The notes beneath the pieces were generated by a model. The model did no database searches. It saw only the letters and a list, made by a program, of their open reading frames with translations, and was not told the DNA's origin. DNA of 64,000 nucleotides from assembly GCF_001649575.2 (NCBI RefSeq), contig NC_051437.1:14331695-14395694 (forward strand). The letters are read 5' to 3'. Origin of the DNA: Kryptolebias marmoratus (taxonomy: Eukaryota; Chordata; Actinopteri; Cyprinodontiformes; Rivulidae). Positions within the stretch are counted from its first letter, which is position 1, and the number at the start of each line of letters is the position of its first letter. Shown in pieces: positions 37,934 to 48,399 of the stretch. The translations under genes and the position numbers were made by a program.

Positions 37934-40450
37934 GACTGTTTAACACCCTCAGTGAGTAGCAAAGAAAATGAGAAAGTAAGAAAAATCTCTTGTTACAGAC
38001 AAATTAAACACGAATGCTGCAGCGTATTCATCTATTATCAACATGAATGGAAAGTAAACAGATTTTTTATTTTTAAGTAGAGGAATTTAAGGGAACATGA
38101 CTGCTGATAGATTATTTTATATTTTTAAAAAACAATGTTGGTGTAACTAGGAAAAAATGAAAGTCAGATAACATTTTAAAATGTAACATTTAAATATGGC
38201 TGCACAGTGTATCAAAAATGTATCATCATCACAACATAAATATTGCAAAAGACTGCTTGGAAAATCACAAGCTGTTATAAACCAAGTGCGATGCATTCAC
38301 GCTCTGAATGAAGATAGGATTTTTGCCCGTCCAATGCAGCGTCACCGTCTCTCTTGCCCACACCTGGTTTATATCAGTAGTTTCCAACCTTTTTTTCCTC
38401 AGAGCCCCCCTTCTGGCGTCAACAGAAAAGCTCTGCGCACATGCACACAACCACTGAAAGAATCACTTGTTGATTTAGCGTTTGCCATTCGTCGATGCTA
38501 CAGTTGAGATATTTTTGCACTTTACAAACAAATAAACAGCCAGTGTCTTATCTTTTATTCAATCATCCAGAGATGAGATGTCAGGATGTTTGTAGCAGCT
38601 GGTTAAAGGCTTTTCAATTTTAATTATTATCGTTTCAAGGAGCTGAAGACTCACACGCAGACACAGCACTGATGGGACCCGAATCTACGTGGTCAGTCTG
38701 AGCCCAACAGATTGTCCTTTGTTGACCCCAAACTTTTCTCTCAGATTGTTTTCCTGCTTTGAATCAGCCTGAAGACAGAGGCGATGCCAGGCGTCTCGTT
38801 ACATCGCGGTGGTGCAGTGAGCTGAGCGCAGTTTTTACTGCTCACCGCATCGCTGCTGTTTGTTCTGCACACTACTAAAGTTATCTGTAATAGTTTTAGA
38901 TCAGTGCAGACACCATTTCTTATCAGCTATATAAATTATGTCTCCATGGCCTGCATTACATAGGAATCATGAAATCTCTGGATTATTATTTGAAGCACGT
39001 CAAAAACAGTTAATAGAAACAGAAGAATCTTTTATAAGTACATGTAAACACTGGAAAAAAATGTCTCCAGACAGTGCATAAAGAAGTTCTCAAAAATCCA
39101 CCAGCTATTTTCTTTCTGTAAATCTGACTTGTAGCTCCTGTTTGACAGTTTTACTCCCTCTGTGCTTCAGTTTGGAGATAAGGTTTGACTCGGGATGCTG
39201 CATCTGTTGGTCTCGTTGTAAAGACTGACGTGAACAAGGTCGTGGTGTTTTATTCAAGAAGTGCATCAGTCTAAGTTGTACACAAAGGCGCTATATTTAT
39301 TGTAGTCTTTTGCTTTTAATTCTCCTTTTTTTCTTGTAAAAAGCAGCTCTGTGTGTAACAGCAATATTTCACGGAAGTCAAATTTCCCCAAAACTTTTCA
39401 TAACTATTTTAGTATGTTGTTATTTCGTACATGTGCAAAATATGTTGACAGCCTTTGTTGTTTTAAAGCCTTGTGCTGCTCCTTGAACTCTCTCACAACC
39501 CTCTCCAGGTTGGGAATCACTGGACAAAATGCTTTAACCGTTGTGAGCATCATACAAAGCAATATTGTGATAGTTATCACATTATTCAAAAATATTAACA
39601 GAACTGCATATTTTCCAAGTGCACCGCTTGACTTAAATGTTAAAAACAACAAAAAAAAACAACTTTTTTTTTCTGTTGCAAGTTTTGTATTTGTTAGTAA
39701 ATACAAATATTGGAAACTGTTTCCAAAAAATTGACATTTTTCTGTGAACTGCTGTTCTGTTGGATTTCTTCTCCCCCTGCTGCTGTGAAATACAGCCGCA
39801 GACCTACTGATACACACAAAGCATGAAAACCCAAAAGAATTTTCTCAAGACAGCACGACTGATCCCAGCAAAATGTTCTCTCACTTAGTCACTGATGAGT
39901 AGTCATCACTGGCACTGCCACATAAATTGGTTATCCGCTCAAGCACCACACACACACAGACACACACAAACACACACACATGCATTGAGATTTAACCCAA
40001 TTGAGGGGATGATGAAAACAATTTGCTGCTGAGGACACTCATAGTTGCATCTCGGTGACCACATGTGCAGATATTCAAAGATACTCCAACAGATCTGAGT
40101 TTTAGGTTGTGTGGCTTAGTTGTGTGTAACAACCAGTGTGTGATTAGTTCCAGTAAATAAATACTTACAAGACAGGGAGTGTCCTCCTTTGGGCAGGTAT
40201 TCGTACAGTAAGGGGTTATCATCTCCCATCATCTCAGCCCGCAGAGACAGCAGGCTGTTCTTACTCATCAGCGCTGCCTTCAGATTGGCCACGGACGAGA
40301 TCCCTCCGCCCACCGCCCCACCGCCAGCCTCCTCCGATTCGTTGGTGCCCAGGAAGCCGGGCTCCGCGGTTAGGGCCTCTTCCTGTTTGAGGAAGAAGTC
40401 GAGGCGTTCGCTGCGGCTGTCTGAGCTGTTGGGTTCAGTCACGTCTGCCC
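27130..40450 (-). CDS. zbtb46: BTB zinc-finger transcription factor zbtb46-like, canonical isoform, 5'-incomplete
   Basis: Exons 40169-40450, 27673-27848 and 27130-27570 (minus strand) join in frame to 298 residues ending in TAG. The visible part has an acidic linker with [19 protein letters not shown] and [12 protein letters not shown], two C2H2 fingers (Cys106, Cys109, His122, His126; Cys134, Cys137, His150, His154) linked by TGERPY, and a post-finger segment [17 protein letters not shown] followed by [13 protein letters not shown] Glu/Asp-rich tail ends in KDFAWIS. The finger pair, the LDH...SPE...PGD spacing and the KDFAW-I/L-S end fit ZBTB46, a nuclear repressor known in mammals as a classical dendritic cell and endothelial factor. 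The roughly 300-residue N-terminal part with the BTB dimerisation domain is not in the window, so the gene continues past the right edge. ZBTB10 is the alternative paralogue. Confidence 0.85.
27673..27848 (-). CDS. zbtb46: zbtb46-like coding exon with zinc finger 1 and most of finger 2
   Basis: The minus-strand acceptor is GGCTTTGCAG before 27848 and the donor is ACGTTG|GTGAGT at 27672. The 176 nt exon is phase 1 in and phase 0 out. It encodes [15 protein letters not shown], finger 1, the TGERPY linker and finger 2 up to HMKRHTL. The final His of finger 2 is supplied by the next exon, across a short 102 bp intron. Confidence 0.96.
28600..30432 (-). other. Probable 3' UTR of the alternative module
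   Basis: Downstream of the TGA at 30433 on the minus strand there is no further exon before 27848. Candidate poly(A) hexamers are AATAAA (TTTATT near 28615) and ATTAAA (TTTAAT near 28716). If one is used, the alternative transcript would end about 0.8-0.9 kb before the canonical finger exon. The region includes a C/G-homopolymer stretch with a single N at 30028. Confidence 0.4.
30001..30086. repeat. C/G homopolymer-rich stretch, with one N
   Basis: Multiple runs of 4 or more C on the + strand, including a run of about 13 C, flank a short G-rich segment, with a single N at 30028. The minus (transcribed) strand has many G runs able to form a G-quadruplex. Confidence 0.85.
30433..31220 (-). CDS. 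Alternative-module terminal exon: four zinc fingers
   Basis: The minus-strand acceptor is CTCACTGTTTCAG before 31220. After the split Ala codon it encodes 261 residues and TGA at 30433-30435. Finger 1 is residues 60-80 ([18 protein letters not shown]). After a Pro/Gln-rich spacer, finger 2 is 134-155 ([19 protein letters not shown]), finger 3 is 163-184 ([19 protein letters not shown]), and finger 4 is 192-213, a C2HC/C2CC variant ([20 protein letters not shown] then VCC). The spacing and conserved Phe/Leu positions are those of functional fingers. The tail ends [12 protein letters not shown]. Codon use and finger integrity argue against a pseudogene. The protein family is not recognised beyond C2H2. 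Confidence 0.85.
30433..40450 (-). CDS. zbtb46: Predicted alternative zbtb46-like isoform with a different four-finger C-terminus
   Basis: Minus-strand exon 40169-40450 can splice to 33159-33502, then 31321-31363, then 30433-31220, giving one open frame of 484 visible residues. All borders are AG/GT and all phases agree (1, 0, 1). The alternative part has a Pro/Ser-rich linker, an acidic microexon, and an exon with four zinc fingers ending in TGA. The junction with the upstream exon makes Trp in place of the canonical Leu. This would swap the two-finger DNA-binding end for a different one on the same BTB body. Joining to exon 40169-40450 is inference from phase. A separate nested gene starting at the ATG at 33209 is possible. 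I do not recognise this finger array as a known family. Confidence 0.6.
31321..31363 (-). CDS. Alternative-module microexon (43 nt)
   Basis: The minus-strand acceptor is GTGCTTACAG before 31363 and the donor is ACACAG|GTACGA at 31320. It encodes [14 protein letters not shown] plus one base. Phase 0 in matches the end of 33159-33502 and phase 1 out matches the start of 31220. The following intron is only 100 bp. The exact phase match on both sides is the main support. Confidence 0.65.
31961..31991. repeat. (CA)n microsatellite
   Basis: A CA run in the intron between alternative-module exons 33159-33502 and 31321-31363. A second, shorter run lies at about 31399-31422. Confidence 0.92.
33159..33502 (-). 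CDS. Alternative-module exon 1: Pro/Ser-rich linker
   Basis: The minus-strand acceptor is GTGCTCCTCAG before 33502 and the donor is CCAGAG|GTAAGC at 33158. The 344 nt exon is phase 1 in and phase 0 out (114 codons). It starts [16 protein letters not shown], then has runs of Pro and Ser encoded by a GGT/GAT-type repeat, and ends in an acidic stretch [17 protein letters not shown]. An ATG at 33209 in good context (GACATGG) could be a start if this is an independent gene. Confidence 0.65.
35430..35620 (+). mobile_element. MITE-like fish repeat fragment
   Basis: 'Gaccgtattttctgcactat' and 'gggcgcactggattataag' are followed by 'gcactgtcaatgaatggttc'. The 'actataNggcgcac..ggattataag' words are typical of a widespread teleost miniature DNA element. 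Right boundary approximate. Confidence 0.5.
36686..36736. repeat. Near-perfect inverted repeat (23 bp arms, 5 bp loop)
   Basis: GTTTCCCGTGTTATTACCTC and the rest of the arm (36686-36708) pair with 36714-36736; 21 of 23 positions are complementary, with two adjacent mismatches. The loop is CACAA. It lies in the intron between zbtb46-like exon 40169-40450 and the alternative module. Confidence 0.9.
40169..40450 (-). CDS. zbtb46: zbtb46-like internal coding exon (acidic linker before the fingers)
   Basis: On the minus strand the acceptor is CTGTTCAG|GGGCAG at 40451 and the donor is GTCTT|GTAAGT at 40168. The 282 nt exon enters and leaves in phase 1 (2 nt + 93 codons + 1 nt). It encodes [14 protein letters not shown], a Gly-rich insert, then the conserved [19 protein letters not shown] and [12 protein letters not shown]. 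The last base, T, combines with the next exon to make Leu (canonical) or Trp (alternative module). Confidence 0.9.
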
Positions 40451-40996
40451 CTGAACAGACAAAAAAAAAAAAAAAAGAGGTGACAGAAGATGAGTCAGGT
40501 TTGTGTCTGTGCAAATCTGACTCGGTGACTTTAAATGCTGTGAAAACTGAATTTCAATAAGGTTTCATGTCTAAAAACACCCCACAATAAACTGTTATAA
40601 TTAATTTGAGGATTATATGTCTCTCTATAGACTGGAAATTCTGTCACCCTTGACAAAGCGGATAAAAGGGCTTGTTCAAACAATAAAAACTCTTAATATT
40701 TCCTTGTAAAGTTGACACTGTAAATTTAAGAAGATTCAACAATCAATGTAACAGCTTAAGTGTAAATATAAAAACAGAAATTCAGAATATTAAACCAATT
40801 CTTTCAAACCCCTGAGCCAAGTCAACATTTATGTCTCGAGGTTTTCATCAAACCAAAGCATCTGAGCACTGATTCATCTCTCCCTTTCTCCTTAACTCCC
40901 TTCCACACCTCATCATTACCAGTCAACAAAAAAACACAAGGCGATTATAAAGAGACGGTGAGAGAGAGAGGAAATGCACACGCAGACATGGTATAC

Positions 40997-41032
<36 letters not shown>

Positions 41033-42479
41033 TAAGCCATCAGAGTCACTGAAAGCGGAGAGAAGCTGTCAGCAGTTAGACATGTCGCTGGAAGTTTCAC
41101 TGCAGATCTACAAGACTGTCAGACCACACCGCTGACGACAGCCAACACACAAACACACGCACACGCAAATACGTCAACAGACACACTCTTAATGCCTCCT
41201 AATTGACATTTACCTGATGACAGGTTGCTTTATGCTACACAACAAAAAAAAAATCCACATCAGGCACATCAGTGGCTTAGAGTCTTTGAAAGAACAGCTT
41301 GTCTACATCTAAAACAAACACACAGACATCTGAAGACTAATGCAGACTCGCCTTAAAGGGGGAGAGTACATAATCATGTTTGACTGTTTGGGACAGAAAC
41401 CTTCTGACATCCTGATTCACGCAGTAAATCTACCGTTTCCACAGTCGACTGAAATCACACTTGAAGCAAAAGGGGAATAAACAGAGTAGGAAAAGAATTA
41501 GTTGCTGTAGAAATTTGGACTATAGCCCTTTTTACCATCCATAAAATATATTGGAAAATCAATATCAGTGATATGACAATAACATTTATTTTCCTTAGTG
41601 TGCACAAAAACACAGTGAGAACAGTGTGGTGATCTCCATTCATAATTTAGTACTTAAAAGCTACTAGATTGGCTACAAAAAGACAAACCTTCAACTCAGA
41701 TTGTCATGACCCTAAAGTTTTCAATTCACTATGATATGCTACAACGCTAAAGAAAATACTCGATATTTGATACCACTTTTGATACTTTGAAAAAATACAA
41801 TAAACCAGTGTCTAAATGGATTTTTTTTTTTTTACCTGCTCCTGACCAACTTTATCTGCCCCAAAAATCAGGATACATTATGTAAAATGTGCAAGAAAAC
41901 TGTTACCGAAAAAGGCAGGAAAAAAGAACAAAATTGTTTTATAATTTGAAGACAAAACGCTATGGATTAAAGCCAGTCAAAGAGCCACAATAAGCTGCAC
42001 GTGTGGTTTAAAGGACTGCTGCATTAATCGCAGGGTGACGTTCAGATGATAGGAAGACCAGTTTATGAAAACGACTGATGTTCTTACGTAGGGTATTGTG
42101 ACAATGTGTTGTGCAGAATCCAGCAGACTTGCAGATATAAATTACTTCTGTAGTTATTAAATTAGGTATGTTTATCTCCAGAGGTCACAGTCTGCGTGCT
42201 GTGGGAAGCAATGAAGTATTTTATTAGGGGGTAGATTATTTCTTACAGGATCCATCAGAGAAAAGCTGGAAGACAAAAACTTGTCAGGTTATCTGGGCAC
42301 ATTGTGCTTTTAGATTCTCTATATGCAACTTCAAAACAGCCAGTATCTAATGAAGAACAAGCCGAATATGATCTTTTCACATCACAGCACACCACTGAAC
42401 TTGTACTCAGTTTGAGATCCAAATTTTATTAACAAGTGGATAAACCAAGCAAATTATCACCAGCTACAACAAATTTCTG

Positions 42480-42990
42480 CATTCCAGTTGATGCTTTGAG
42501 TAGAAGCTGGTGCAAGAGGAGAGTCCCACTGGAAATTAATAAAACTTTTGTGGAGTTTTACAAGCATCTGTATTAATCTGACAGCTATTATGTTTCTATA
42601 GCCCTGATCTCCTTCCTCAGCGGCATTAACACCCCTGCTCTGGATCAGAATCTGGCCAAAAAGCTGCACTGCCCTGTCACTGCAAAGGAGCTTGAAGACG
42701 TAATTAAATCTTTACAAAGTGGTAAAAGCCCACATCCAGACGATTTCCCAGTCGAATTCTACAAAACGTTTTGGAAGAAGCTGGCCCCATACCTATTAGA
42801 GATGTTTACTGAGTCTTTTAATGCAGACATGTTTCCCCAAACGTTGAAGAAGTTATTTATCTTGTTGCTTTTGAAACAAGGTAAAGACTCTTTGTTATAC
42901 GGTTTTAAATCGCCCTATGAGTCTGTTAAATGCTGACTTCAAATTGTTGGCAAAGTTACTGGCCAGGTGCTTTAAAGTAGTTTTTACAAA
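42480..42990 (+). pseudogene. L1-like LINE reverse transcriptase fragment
   Basis: Plus-strand translation around 42600-42900 gives AKELEDVIKSLQSGKSPHPD followed by DFPVEFYKTFWKKLAPYLLE, MFTESFNADMFPQTLKK and KQGKDSL. After a frameshift near 42910 it gives SLLNADFKLLAKLLARCFKV. These are the consecutive L1 ORF2 reverse transcriptase blocks upstream of the catalytic core. It is truncated at both ends and frameshifted. Confidence 0.8.
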
Positions 42991-43009
42991 ACACAAAAAT
43001 GGTAATAAT

Positions 43010-43160
43010 TCAATCAGTTTTTTAGATATTCAGCTAAAATTTAGCGTGGTGGTAGCTGAGAGTCATTTCCAACACACTCTGATCGTGACATCCAGTAATA
43101 TTGCATGAAATTGCACATAACGTTATTTTCAAAGTTTGACCAAAACGGCAACAACACCGT
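43010..43160 (+). repeat. Fragment of the ~306 bp-period repeat
   Basis: 'Gatattcagctaaaatttagcg' followed by 'gtagctgagagtcattt' and 'ccaacacactctgatcgtgacat' matches the second half of the unit seen at 48400-48985. Confidence 0.55.
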
Positions 43161-44134
43161 AACTTTGTCATCATAAGATCTTAGTTTCAAACTGTGGAAT
43201 AAAAAAAAAAGGTGGGCATTATGCATTCCTTCAAGGAATGGCAGGCCGTTAGCGTCAGAAATTTTCTTGAAACATTGTCAGATACTTCTGAGGTTATATT
43301 TCCCACCCCAGGTAAGAACACGAAACAAAAACACAGGAAAGCAAGTAAAGAAAATAAATAAAATGACATGAAAAATAAATAAATGGGCGCACAAAAACAA
43401 AATTGTTCATTTCAATCACAGTCAGTCAGGGGAAGCTGTCTGCTGTTCAACGCAGTCTACAGCCGGGGAGATTCAAGGTGGTCAAGGTGACAGAAACAGT
43501 AGTTTGCCTCCATGTCTGGAATACAGATGGGTATACATCCCAACAACACACACATACAGACAGACACACACACATCATCAACCATTTTTCACGCCGAGTT
43601 TAGATAACTGATCATAGATCAGATGTAAGGATGAACACATGTTCTGTATCACAAACACACGCACCGATCTGGACAGTGCACAGATATGAATGAATATTGA
43701 GGAAAGGAGAAGGAAATGAGGCGTGACAAACATGAGTGACATATGGACAAAAGTCACATCAGAGGACAGAAAAAAAAATGGAATTATGAAGAATGAAGAG
43801 AGGAGGCACAGGCAGGGTGGAAAAAAAAAAAAAAGAGATGAAGCAACAACAACAACAAAAAAAAAGGCAGAGGAGTGTAGAAGCGGGGGTGTGGAACAGT
43901 GGAGGAAGCAACAGAAGATACACACACAAAATACACACTTGCGTGCATCCATGCACACCCCCGTCCCACCTGCACACACAAACACACAAAGTTAATTAAG
44001 AAGGGGGTGTAGGGGTTGGCGCAGGGGGCATGAGGTGCAGGAATTCATTAGAGCTCTGCCCCCTCCTTCAGTGGGCAGCCCAGCAGCCACAGGAGTCAAT
44101 CAATAACATAGATCGGCTGTTGGCCAACAACAAC

Positions 44135-44135
<1 letters not shown>

Positions 44136-44170
<35 letters not shown>
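44136..44170. repeat. (CA)n microsatellite
   Basis: An uninterrupted CA run preceded by CAA repeats, intronic. Confidence 0.93.
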
Positions 44171-44172
<2 letters not shown>

Positions 44173-45245
44173 GAGCAAGGAGAAGCAGACAAATAGAAGG
44201 AGGGAGAGAAAAGAGCGTCATCTCTGACCCCCATATCCCTCCACTCATCTCTTCATTGGATGAGTGAATGACCCCTGACCTCTTTTCCAGGTCTCTCCTG
44301 GACACATACATGTACAGGTGGAACATGTCCGCCCTCCTCACAACCACACAGTCACAATGGGTTTAGCCGCATGGTGCACTCGGGTTAAACGGCGTCCAGA
44401 CAAACTTCTGTCTCATCCGAAAATGTGTGAATTTAACGGGTGTTGCGCTTTGAAAACTCTGTTGCGCAACAAGCAGCTCCGAATCGTGACGACACGCACC
44501 CACACCTTCAACACTGAGTGTAAGATATTAAAAAAAAATTAGTATTCCGCCGGCCACAAATGGGCTTCAGCAGCAGATAATCAGAATATACAACCTAATC
44601 CCCCCCCCTCTCTTATGTAAGCTTTGTCAGGCCTGCGTAGATGGTGCTTTCCTTAGATGGTGTTCTGACAGATAAAATCATTTACCACACCAAAAACAGT
44701 CGCGGCTAATCCCGAGCATCCGTCTTATGAATTTCATCATACGTGTGCCGGGTTTGGTCCAGGATTTGTGGGCACACACAATGCGGTGTCGTTTTAAACG
44801 CAATAGGTTTATCCCCGTGTTTCAGAGACACTGTGGTTACATCAGCCCTTTGCGCACATGTATATGCTCAGTGTTAACATACTGCATGTCATGAGGCAAC
44901 CTATGAAATTCAAAAGCAAAGCATTTGCCTTTGAACTACATGGTCAGATTAAAAAAAAAAAGAAAGAAAGAAGACATTTTCCACATTTTTTCTTTCACCT
45001 CTTTTTTCTGTCTTAACAGTAAAGCGGTGTCTGTATGGTGGCGAGAATTTTCATTTTTTTTCCCCTTCATAAAAGAGTCCGAATAATTTAGATTTCTGCT
45101 TTCTGAAGAGATCCTCCGTTTAATTTGGTTGCCATGGTAGCCAGGCACCCTTGGCTTCAACATTTATGCTAAATAAAACCCCCTTTTAAAAGGAGAGACA
45201 AATATGTAGAAATGGTGGTTCTCTTTGTTAATGCGGGTGGATGTA

Positions 45246-45276
<31 letters not shown>

Positions 45277-45789
45277 TTGTGAGCAATGCTGTAAGCTGTG
45301 TTGGACTGGAGTGTGAAAAAGGCAGGAACAAGACCCGGAATAAAAGATGAACCGTACCTTGTACGTGTTGTGAGGAACTCCGCGTTTATCTCCCACCAGG
45401 AGAGTTCAGGCTAATGGATGGAGGATGCAGAGTTTTATACGCCTTGGATGGAGGCTGCACTGTGTATCTCAGAGATGTGTGTATGTGTGTGTGTGTGTTT
45501 CTCACAACGGGTTTTGTGTTATTAGAGTACACACTTTGACGCAGAAAAAAAAAAGAGGCAAGAGAAGGCCTGAAAGGGGAGGAAAGGGTCAGCTGACCCA
45601 GTTTGACCTCCGATCTTCTGTTCTGATTGTGTGATTGTGAGTTGTGTAACTGCGTGTGTGTGTAAATCTTTCTCTATGAATGCCTCACTCTTCTCTAAAT
45701 AAAATCGTTGTGCGAGGGAGTTTTTTTCTTTTTGTTTTTTTGTTTTTACAAAAACACAGGTTAGATCGACCATGAAAAAAGAAATCCAA

Positions 45790-45856
45790 TATATATCTAT
45801 ATCTATATATATATAGATATAGATATATATCTATATATATATAGATAGATATATAC
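45790..45856. repeat. Palindromic (TATAGA/TCTATA) AT repeat
   Basis: Blocks of 'atatatctatatctatatat' and 'atagatatagatatatatct' alternate, so the tract is nearly self-complementary over about 65 bp. Confidence 0.85.
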
Positions 45857-46559
45857 ACACACATTCACTACTTTCCCACATAAACAGACAACCATGACCT
45901 GGCTGTTTATGGACGCACTCCTTTAACACCTCGTGAAACAGACACACACCGCACAAACACACACACACAAACACACACGCACAAACAACTCACCACGCCT
46001 TCAGATCAACAGACACAGTAGCCAAACACAGTGCAGAGAAAAAAAAAAAGTCTGGGGTGGTTAAGCAACGAGTTACTGAGGCTTGTCGACCACAAGAGAG
46101 CTGTCAGGGAAGAAAGTAGGGCTTGTGTGCATGTTTGTCTGGCAGAGTGCAAACAAAGGAGAAAGACTCTCACTGTGTGTATTTGTGTGTAAATGTGCGT
46201 GATGGTGAAAGACGGAGAAAGAAGCCTTGCCCCAAGCTGTGTGGGTTAATGGCTCGGGTGGCCCGGGGGTTGGAAAGGGACAAGGCATTACAAGGGTCAT
46301 GTTGTTGAAAGACTCCTCTGCCTGCTGGTCTTGTGTACGCAACGTCGGAGCGTCATGTTTCTAAATGAGAAAACGAAATTCTTCACCTTTCATCGCGAGC
46401 AGGAGTCCAAACGGTGAACTTGTGACTGTTTGTCCTCGAGTGGACAAAGAAGGGGAGGGAAGGTGAAACTTGCTTCCTCAGCATGCCGGAGTTTTGAGAG
46501 GGTAAAAAAGTAATTTCAGCCGAGAAGGGGGAGTGAGGCACTAAAACAGCTCAAGAATT

Positions 46560-47090
46560 CAGAGGCAATTTAAAAAGCAGTGTGGGAGAGGGGAATGAAG
46601 AAAATGCTGGGTTAAAAAGGAGGGAGGATGGAAAGTAAAAGAGGCTGTTATTCTCTCTCCCTCTGTTGTTTTTAGGGACTAGCCGGGCCACAACCTCCTG
46701 AAGAGATAGGGATGGGTGTGTGGTGGTAGGGTGTGTGTGTGTGTGTGTGTGTGTGTGCGGATAGGGAGGGCAAGCATAAATCAAGCAGAGCCTGAAGGCT
46801 TTAGAGGAGGGAGGGACAGAAGGAAGAGAGTGGTAAAGGACAGGGGAGAGCGGGAGATGATGGTGCTGGGAGTGATGGTGGTACTGCTGGGGGCTCCGAG
46901 GAGAAGAGAGAGTGTGGGTGGAGGGGAGGGGGAGGAGGAGGAGGAGAGAGGCGCACGATTGCAAAAGTGGATGGGGTGAGAGGTGAGCGGTGGGGTGATG
47001 GAGTGTGGGTGGGTGGGTAAGGGAAGGGGAGGCAGGGAGAGGTGACAGGGAGGTTATAGATGGAAGGGGAGTGGGTAGATACGGTGGGGG
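46560..47090. repeat. Purine-rich (GA) tract with embedded GT run
   Basis: The + strand is strongly purine-biased (many GGGAGG, GAGGAG and GGAGAG words) apart from a GT run at 46731-46756. It creates long, spurious Ser/Pro/Leu-rich frames on the minus strand. Non-coding intron. Confidence 0.75.
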
Positions 47091-47234
47091 CGAATGAGCG
47101 GGTGTTTGAGAACAACTGTACAGTAAGGCATGCTGCTAAATTTGAAAGTGCCTTCTTTGCTCTCCTCTCAAGTCCTTGTCCACGCGGCTGCACATCTGCA
47201 TCACGCAAACACACAATATGAACCAAGCGCATTC

Positions 47235-47350
47235 AATAATTTATTTATTTTATTTATTTATTTATTTGAAAAGGACAGTGCGTATTGATCAGTATTGTAT
47301 TGTACTCCAATATAAATATGCCAGTGCTAGTACAATTGCTTATATATGAG
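47235..47350. repeat. Short interspersed repeat with (TTTA)n head
   Basis: 'Tttatttatttatttgaaaa' is followed by 'ggacagtgcgtattgatcagta' and 'atatgccagtgctag', resembling a common fish repeat beginning TTTATTTGAATAGGGACAGTGC. Low-confidence family call. Confidence 0.35.
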
Positions 47351-47714
47351 AATGCGGCATGAAATGTAGCATTGCTCATTGTGTTCACATTCTCAAAGAA
47401 ACATTTCCTTGGTCACAAAAAAATGAGAGACGTAATTTCCTTTTGTAGAACAGAAGCTATTAAAGACAAGAACTCCTTCAAGGAATGAACCTTTCATGCC
47501 GGAGTTTTAAATGAAAACCATCTTATCCCGAATCCAGAGTTTTGCTGACAGACAGACAGTGTTGACTGTAAAAACTAATGCCAAAGTTTTAGGCATAGAT
47601 TGCCTGCAATGCTTTGCTAATCATTAAATAGTATATAAAAGTTCCTAACAAACCAAACTGGCTGCCTTTTCTTACTATTCCTGATTTGTTTTTAAAGCCC
47701 CTGTTCAAAGGGGA

Positions 47715-47920
47715 ACCTTATTTTATATGTTTCAGATGCAGCCCTGCTTCAACACACCTGATTCAAATGAATGAATTGCTCCAACAAATTGTGATCAAGT
47801 TCTGCAGAAGCCTGTTAACGACCCTTCAATCTAAAACAGGTGTGGAGAAACAGAAAAACACTGAAAACCGGCAGGGCAGCGTGCACGAAGGAGGACCGGG
47901 GTTGAGAAACACTGATGTAG
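47715..47920. mobile_element. Short interspersed teleost repeat (hAT/MITE-like)
   Basis: 'Cctgcttcaacacacctgat', 'tgatcaagttctgcagaag', 'cctgttaacgac', 'aaacaggtgtggag' and 'gaccggggttgagaaacact' are in the order seen in an abundant teleost miniature element. Assignment is from memory of the motif only. Confidence 0.45.
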
Positions 47921-48399
47921 ATGTTGGCAGAAAATGTTGCGATTGTGTTACTTTGAGCTCCAAGATGATTTTCTGAAGCTTTAAACCACATTCCTTCAAA
48001 TAATCATCTCCTGAGACCATTTGAATTTTCAGCCAGGGTGTATATCTTTAATTCAGGACTTGTGGTAAGCATGAGAATCAAATAGATATAAAAAAACAGT
48101 TTTAGCTCATTTATGCATGTGGCATATTATTAATTTCCTAAAAGCACCAGAAGAGTGTCCCTGCTGCATTAATATCTTACACACTCATGCTGCTAAAGAC
48201 ACCAGACTCCACCCTCCACCTGAACTGGGCAACACGCATACAGCAATAAAAAAGTAGGAAGTGAAGGCTGGAACCTCTGAATTTTTTTTATGCAGATCTG
48301 TTAGGAAGATGTGTGACAGAGAGTAATTTTGTGCAATATTTAATTTTATTCAACACAAGAATATTATGATCATTTGGCACTGAAGGCAAAGCGCCGATA

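Noticed and set aside
45340..45396. Minus-strand segment ending in AAG|GTACGG that could be an exon
   Set aside because: There is a donor-like site but no ATG, no acceptor and no recognisable peptide. A 5' UTR exon cannot be excluded but is not supported.
46551..47232. Two overlapping minus-strand frames of 137 and 143 codons
   Set aside because: Translations of a GA/GT-rich simple tract with Pro/Ser/His bias.
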